Assembly (NCBI GenBank): GCA_021495925.1
Contig: JAKEKT010000062.1
Span: 1-64,000, forward strand
Direction: 5' to 3'
Origin: Diplodia intermedia
Taxonomy: Eukaryota > Ascomycota > Dothideomycetes > Botryosphaeriales > Botryosphaeriaceae
DNA length: 64,000 nt
Shown here: positions 57,705 through 64,000 of the stretch, one piece after another
How the letters are laid out: every line of letters begins with the position of its first letter
Position numbering within the stretch: position 1 is the first letter of the stretch
The notes under the pieces: generated by a model
Seen by the model: only the letters and a program-made list of their open reading frames with translations
What the model was told of the DNA's origin: nothing
Databases searched by the model: none
Translations under genes and position numbers: made by a program

Positions 57705-59609
57705 ATGGACCCTCCGCTTTTCAGCATCCTCACACCAAATGCCATGCTTGGCTACGGCTACCGCCAAGACCATTTTTGGTATGGTGTTGAGACATACCGG
57801 CCCCGTGCCATTATTGTCGACTCGGGCTCAACGGATGGCGGGCCGTACAAGCTCGGGATGAACAAAATGACCTGCGGGCGGGAGGCCTATATCCGAGATC
57901 TCACTCCAATGCTGGAGGCATGCTTCTACCGCAAGATCACCGTCTTGATGGGATCGGCGGGAGGCGATGGGAGCAACAGCCACGTGGAAGACATGTTGGC
58001 CATCGTCCAAGAAATTGCAGACCGCAAGTGCTTGTCGCTCAAGGTTGCAGCAATCAAAGAGAACATTCCCCGGGACTTCATCAAGAAACGGATAAGAGAT
58101 GGGAAATGCAGCCCATGTGGGCCATTGGATCCCTTGGTGGAGGAAGAAGTCGATGCGGCAGTGGAGATTGTGGCCCAGATGGGAGCAGAGCCGTACACTA
58201 TTCCATTCTCGCCATCAACGTAGTCTCGGCCTGACCACTCACAGGTTCATGAAAGCGCTGGAGACAAAGCCGGATGTGATCATTGGTGGCCGGTCATACG
58301 ATCCAGCCCCATTCGCCGCATTCTGCATGTTCCACGGCGTCGAGCCTCCGACAGCTTGGCACATGGGCAAGATCATGGAATGCGGAGGCATCTGCGCCGT
58401 GCCCAAAGGCCGGTCAATGATTGCAACGATGCGCAGAGGCTCCTTCGATCTGACGCCACTGTCTCCTCTCGAGAGGTGCACTCCCCTCTCTGTAGCCGCT
58501 CACACCCTGTACGAAAAGACGCGACCGGATAGACTTCCCGGCCCCGGAGGCATCCTCGTGCTGGACGGCGCTACGTACGAGCAGCTGGAAGACGAAAAAA
58601 CAGTCCGCGTCACCGGGGCAACGTTCGTGCCGTCATCCATCTACCAGATCAAGCTGGAGGGGGTGAAGAAGCTCGGCTACCGCACCATCTTCATCGGCGG
58701 CATCCGCGACCCCATCCTCATCAGCCAGATCGACGACTACCTCGACAGGGTCAGGCAGTACAGCAAGGGTCTCTTTCCAGACCTGGATGAATCGGACCAC
58801 TGCCGCCTCATCTACCATGTCTACGGCCGGAACGCGGTGATGGGCCCCCTCGAGCCCGAGAGTCTGACGCATCACGAACTCGGAATCATGGGCGAGGTCG
58901 TCGCCGAGACGCAGGAACGGTCTCATACAATCGCCAACAACGTGAGGACCTCTCTGCTCCATATGCCTTACGATGGACAATTGGCGACCACGGGCAACTT
59001 TGCATCGCCGCTATCTCCGCATGAACAGGCTGCCGGCGGCGTGTTCAAGTTCAGCGTGTATCATCTGATTGACCTGGACAAGGGAGAGGAACTGAACCTC
59101 TTCCCCATCACAACCTGCCACATCGACAACGGCGGCGAAGCAGAAGTCGAGCCTCTCCGGCTGACGGAGGAGGAGCTGGAAACATTCAGAACAACAAGGC
59201 CTGTGCCCATCGGTAAGTTCTCCGGCCATCAGATATCCTCGGATATTTCTCACGCGGGTTCGCAGAGAAAAAGCAGGTCAGCCCTGAGGCGGTTCCGATG
59301 ATGGCCATAGCCAAAGTGATCCGGTCCAAGAACAGCGGGCCCTTCGAGCTCACGTTGGACATCATGTTTGATGATCGTCCGTCCTTTGAGAGGGTCAAAT
59401 CTGCAGATCTCTTGACGAACGACACCATCAAGAGACTGTACCAAGTTGGCGATGCAGACATCATCGTGAACATGTATTACGAGCCTGCTTTGGCTTGGAA
59501 ATGCACGATCAAACGGCCCTGGGCTCAAGGAAGCGTGGGGGAACGAGATACACTTGGCACTCAGCAACATGCACCGCTTTTGGGATTGGTTGTTCCTGCG
59601 GCACCTTAG
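57705..59609 (+). CDS. AtuA-like protein, DUF1446 fused to DUF4387
   Basis: Three exons, 57705-58192, 58245-59212 and 59266-59609, give 599 residues. The 52-bp first intron restores the family segment GAEPFMKALE and IIGGRSYDPAPFA. The N-terminal 450 residues match the acyclic terpene utilisation AtuA family (GYGYRQDHFW, DSGSTDGGPYKLG, GSAGGDGSN, GGRSYDPA). The last 110 residues form a DUF4387-type domain (VIRSKNSGPFELTLDIMF, NMYYEPALAWKCTIKRPWAQGS). In bacteria AtuA is needed for growth on citronellol and geraniol, but the reaction is not established. A role in catabolism is inferred from the nearby cyclase, MFS and regulator genes. The frame is intact. Confidence 0.9.
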
Positions 59610-59881
59610 AGATGCGTTCTCGTTCAATACCAGCGTTGAATGGCACGGCGGGTGACAACAACCCGCATATGCCTTGCACAGATGCCGCAATAAGATATTT
59701 ATGGACCGATGTACTCTGGCATAATGTGTCCGGCCCCCAAATCCCATGCATCCTTGCTCAGCCCACAGCCCAGGTTGATGCCTCCGCCTTCAGCCTCGCC
59801 ATCAATTTTGCCAGCCTCCACCGCTTGAAACGATGATATCCGCCTTCTTCATGCTTTGCAGGCACACTGCGAATTGCCGGA

Positions 59882-60747
59882 TCAACCCAAGTCCCCCGAA
59901 ACGAACACTACAAGCACCGCAGCGTAGACAGCGGTCGCCGCAAAGATCTCGGCACGCTTTGCATTGGTCCAAGAGGCCGAGGCTGAGAGCGAAAAGGGTT
60001 GTGCAACGAGCAATGGTGCCCAACCTCGCCCCAGCCCTCGGGATGAAGTGAAGTGCCACGACAGCGCCGATCAGCAGGACTGCAGCGACCACTGAGCTGA
60101 CCACTGCAACGAGGCGTGCCAGGTCGCGCTCCAAGTAGTACTCAGCCCCGTCATCCGCTGCGCCTTGTCGGCGTTTTCCAAAGAGCCTCCAATGGTTGCG
60201 TAGCGTCCGAGACAGTGGGTCTTGGTCCGGAGGGGTCTTGAGCGCCACCAAATCGTTTTTCGTCATCGAGCAGGTGCTCGGCCTTGCCTCCAACAATGGG
60301 GAATGATGCACCGTTGCCCGGCTCGGAGTAAGCCCCGGTGAACCAGTTCCTCAAGGCTGATAGCACTCGCGAGCTGGGCCGTTCCAGCCTTGCGATTTGG
60401 GACTGGGGGAGTAACGCTTTGTCTGCTGTCCATCAGTTCTCCGCAAGCTGCAGCTGAAAATAGTGTCATCTCGTACGGTTTTCATGGGTCTTTCTCTGAA
60501 TTCTGCCCTGCAGCTTCATTGTTTTCTTCTCCGAGCTACCAACTTGCTTGGCCTTTTTCGCAATGTACCCCGCTGCTTCATCGTACGCATCGAGTTCGGC
60601 TTCCAAATCAAGCGGCTGACTCTGTAGATAGAGTAGGTTTCGAGCGCTAAGACGATTAAAGTTTCGATACATGAAGGTTTCGTCGTCGGGATCCCGAGCA
60701 ATTTTGTCGTAGTCCCGTGCTAACAGAACTTGTCTGTTTCGTTGCGG
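59882..60747 (-). pseudogene. DUF6594 membrane protein gene with frameshifts
   Basis: The minus strand shows the whole order of a fungal DUF6594 protein: LLARDYDKIARDPDDETF, NRLSARNLLYLQSQ, then across a 54-bp intron KALLPQSQIARLERPSS, LSALRNWFTGAYSEPGNG, LVALKTPP, two membrane helices, and EIFAATAVYAAVLVVFVSG at the end. Three frames must be used to read it: one extra base in an A5 run near 60262, and one extra G near 59967 between the two helices. The 5' end is also unclear, with an in-frame stop just upstream of 60747. It is therefore a decayed gene unless the assembly has errors in short homopolymers. The function of the family is unknown. Confidence 0.7.
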
Positions 60748-62118
60748 TCAACATTCTCCGCAGGTCACGCATGTCCGTCAACTAAACCGAAGAAGGAAAC
60801 ACGGTAGATTTTATCCACTACTTCCACTTTCCTCTTGGACTCTGCAGGAGAAGGCATCGAAACCTAAATATCTCGATCACAAAAGCACAGTAGAACCCAT
60901 TAATCACTCCTTCATTCAGTCTTTTTCAACGTTTTCGGGGCCAGAGCAAATGAACTGGGTTTAAGTAGGTAACAAAATATTTCATCTCTCTAAGCTCACC
61001 GACGTCAACACCCTCTTTTCAGAGGTAGTCGTATGTCTATGAGGAAACCCTGGGTTCATGATGGGAAACGAGCAGCCTTTCCATCCCCACGTCTCCGCGG
61101 GACGTCATCAATCATTTCAAAGACCACGGAAGCGGCATAGTGCTTAACTAATAAGAATGAATGGTTCATCTGTCTTGTTCGTAGTCGACACGCTTGCAGG
61201 AGCTCCCAGAGTCCATCACTTACTGTATATAGCATAGGATACGTTGGCCCATATGTAGTAGCGTCGAGCCTTTCCATGTGACAGTTGCGCCTGACACTTT
61301 AGTGCCTGCTTGTCCCACGCCGCTCGTGCCCAGACGTGGTTTTGGCTTGAGCGTCGAAATGACCGATCCGATCAACTTTGACGGCAAGCATCGCCGGCAT
61401 TGTTGAAAATGAGCTTGTGAGTTTTCAACCAATATGCGTAATTGTAGAGTGATGAACGCATCGAGTGAACACGACCACGGTATTGAAACACTCAGCCAGA
61501 AAAATGAAGTAGACGGTAGAAAACCAAAGATGGCTGAGATGTATTGTGATACAGTCGATGAGATGTTGGAATTTCAATTAGCGAAGTGAACCAAAGCGGA
61601 AGCACTTTTATTTCTCCCGGCAGTGGGGCTTCCCCGCCGAGAGGCCAATTTCTCTTATCTCTGTAAATTGTGAAGTGCAAAAAGCCTCCGACTCGTTTAT
61701 CACTGCTCTTGCATTGTTCCGTGGATCATGATTGCCGTTGGGAGTAGCCATGCGCCGACTTCAGAATCACTTGCATGAAGGAGATGTGGTGTATATGAGG
61801 CGGGAGCCGAAGCTCCCAAGCCGCAGTTAGGGTATTTTTAAAAATTACAAATACAACTCTATAAGCTCTATAGTCGTACCCATTAGAGCATTAGCGTATT
61901 AAGCTGCACTTTCTCCTTCCCCGTCTCCGCAACACCTCTCAACCTTCCAACTGCTTCCCCACAACACTCCTCTCCAGCAACGACCACATTACCCTTTTCC
62001 ACACTCTTCAACTTTGCACCCGACTCCCTCCACACCTCTTCCTCTTTTCACTTCATGTCACTCTTCCAACTCGTGCCGCTACAGCTCGTAAATCGCGCTC
62101 TCAGGAAAAAGAGGCAAT
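60748..62118. other. Intergenic region, no gene recognised
   Basis: About 1.4 kb, moderately AT-rich (especially 61840-61900). Short frames show no domain and no splice model. A pyrimidine-rich stretch lies at 61905-62080 near the 3' flank of the next gene. Confidence 0.5.
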
Positions 62119-62843
62119 TTAGTTGATGCAGCCGCAGTCGCCCTTGAGGACGTCACCAAGGCCGACGAGGATGTCGCCGACGAAGGGAAGGAGGCTGGAG
62201 ACGAGGGACCAGACGGTGGCGATGACGTCACCGAGGATCTCCTGGAGGGCGAGCAGAAGAGAGACGAGGGCGTTGACCAGGAGGTGGACGACGGAGCCGA
62301 GGAGGGTGAGGATGGCTGGAGCAAGGCTGTTAGCATCGTGAAGTGCGGGCACGAGGGAGCGGTATAAAACTTACTGCCACCGAGGACGGCGACGACGCCC
62401 TGGAGGGTGCAGACGATCTCGAAGACGAGCTTGACGACGAGGTTGACAATGGCCGAGACGTCGACGTTGGCGTCGACCTCGATCTTGCCAATCTTGACCG
62501 AGGCGTCGACCATCAGCGAGGCGATGGACTTGATGTCGGCCTTGACCTCGATCAGGGCGGACTTCTTGTCCTGCTCGGTGGGCTGCTCGGGGACGGCGGC
62601 GACGGTCTTGTTGATGGAGCTGGTGTGGGACTGGACGTTGGTGTACAGGGTCTGGACGACGCTGTAGACGGTCTCGTTCTTGGAGACGGTGGTGGTCTTC
62701 TCCGAGTAGGTCTTGGTGAGCTGGCTGGTCTGCGAGCCGGTCAGGCTGGAGACGGTGCCGAGGGCATCACCGCCGGTGGGGGCGGAGAGAGCGCCGAGGA
62801 AGAGGGTGCTGAAAGCAAAGGCGGAGGCGAACGAGAAGCGCAT
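62119..62843 (-). CDS. Small secreted hydrophobic protein, unknown function
   Basis: Two exons, 62375-62843 and 62119-62315, give 221 residues. A clear signal peptide (MRFSFASAFAFSTLFLGALSA) is followed by a Thr/Ser-rich helical region and then alternating hydrophobic helices (VSAIVNLVVKLVFEIVCTLQGVV; the second exon continues ILTLLGSVVHLLVNALVSLL). It ends in GDCGCIN with two closely spaced Cys. The intron junction (GGC A / CC ATC) keeps the frame. I do not recognise the family; similar small secreted helical proteins are common in moulds. A TATAAG lies at 62992-62997 on the minus strand, about 150 bp upstream. Confidence 0.75.
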
Positions 62844-64000
62844 TTTGGCGGTTGTTTTGTAAAGAGTATTAAGTCTCGAAAGAGTGACTGAGCGACTGAA
62901 AAGCGAGTGACTGTAGCGCGAAAGGCTGGAGTTGGAAGAGTTGGCTCGATGGTGAGGAAAAAAATCTCTGGCGGCGCCTCAACGGTCGAGTCTTATACTC
63001 AGTCGACTCGCCATGGCCATCCGCTGTTTGCGACCCCCGTGATGGCCGTCGTGTGGGCTCGTCCAGCTCGACTAGCTGTCAAAATGATGCTCTTCACCAG
63101 ATATCCCGCAAGCGGCTAGCGCGGCGAAGCAGAGCTTACATCACAGGCCAAGCAACGTGCGCACAGCCCAGCGCCATCCTGCGGCTGCGTCCCGAACCCT
63201 TCCTCTTTGGGCCGTGATCGACGGGAACGGCAGGGGAACGGCCCTCCAGCGCGGAGGCAAAGGGGCGCGCGTCCTGGCGAGCGGTGACCACAGGCCAGGT
63301 TTTACCGGCAGGCAGCCTCATTACCGCCTGCTACGATCACCTTCGAAGCCTGATCCGCGATTTCCAGAATCTCCACCTAATCTGCGAAACCTTGGAATCC
63401 CTACTGCTCATCCGAATGTTGCATTGGAGGCCGGCAAATCATCATCTTTGGCGTCGTTATGCGGAGGATTCTCCTCAGAACGAGTCGGTCGGCTGGCTTG
63501 GCCCGGGGTTGGACAGCTGCGGAGCGGTAAACTTTGGCCCCACGGCCAAAAGGGGCGTTGTGGCGCTGCCGAGGGGCCGCCTTCTTCCTGTTCCTGACCG
63601 GCCGTGATGGGTACGAATCGCGAGGGACGGGGCGTTGGGGCGCACGGGGCGGCATCCTGTCTCCACGCCCGTGGCCGTGAATCCGCCGACCCATCCGGCC
63701 GTCGGGTGCGGTGCCATTGTAATCAGCCATGGCCGGCTCGAGAGGACCACACGGCGTGATGCGATGGCCAAGGGGCGGCCGCGCTGGATCCACCGCATGA
63801 ATTCAGCCCTACAGCCGAAGCCGTGGGATTTCTGGAAGTCATGCCGCCTGTCTCTGACCATCGTCGTGTCCACGCTCACCGAGCAGCCGCCGAGACAAAT
63901 GGCGCGTATTTTCCCACCTACAGCGCCTATTCCAGCAATATCCCCGAGTCATGCCCCTTGAGGGCGATCCGAGGCTAACATGACCGCTCGTGAGCTAGCA
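62844..64000. other. Terminal intergenic region, no gene recognised
   Basis: About 1.15 kb to the window end. Frames on both strands are GC-rich chance frames without domains or splice partners. It contains the promoter of the small secreted protein gene. Confidence 0.5.
62992..62997 (-). promoter_or_regulatory. Possible TATA box of the small secreted protein gene
   Basis: TATAAG on the minus strand, about 150 bp upstream of the start at 62843. Confidence 0.35.

Noticed and set aside
58201..58245. A 25-bp intron or frameshift in the AtuA gene
   Set aside because: A 52-bp intron from 58193 to 58244 gives proper ends and restores the family motif, so no defect is needed.

Overview
The window is nuclear DNA of a filamentous ascomycete (Pezizomycotina). 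Genes carry short introns of roughly 42-90 bp with GT..AG ends, and protein families such as Las17, Skt5, Cbp4, Rad1/XPF, secreted GH5 and membrane GH3 enzymes, HET and DUF6594 are typical of moulds. An AT-rich block shows the CpA/TpG loss expected of repeat-induced point mutation (RIP). The family does not fix the class; Dothideomycetes or Sordariomycetes are both possible. All exon structures were read by eye from splice signals and reading-frame continuity.

Left part (1-34 kb) is gene-dense, GC-rich and mostly intact: an SDR oxidoreductase cut by the window edge, a glutamine synthetase-like enzyme, a copper group (BIM1-like copper protein, Ctr transporter, Met-rich metalloreductase), a membrane-anchored GH3 beta-glucosidase, Las17/WASP, a basic hypothetical protein, the Rad1/XPF nuclease, a secreted GH5 endoglucanase, a secreted L-asparaginase, the chitin-synthase activator Skt5 and the complex III assembly factor Cbp4.

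Right part (35-61 kb) is a zone of decay. It holds a 5'-truncated double-retropepsin gene abutting a carboxylesterase remnant, an MFS transporter, and a Zn2Cys6 regulator gene split by a block of about 10.7 kb. That block is a chromodomain Ty3/Gypsy retrotransposon (42376-50897, two 794-bp LTRs, GCTCT target duplication) nested in an older degenerate insertion. Beyond it lie a cyclase-family gene with an in-frame stop, a HET-domain gene, an AtuA (DUF1446-DUF4387) gene and a DUF6594 gene with two frameshifts. The MFS, regulator, cyclase and AtuA genes look like a former catabolic cluster whose regulator was destroyed. Three copies of a short palindromic element lie in intergenic DNA at 25.8, 26.0 and 38.1 kb. 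The last 3 kb hold one small secreted protein gene and otherwise nothing recognisable.
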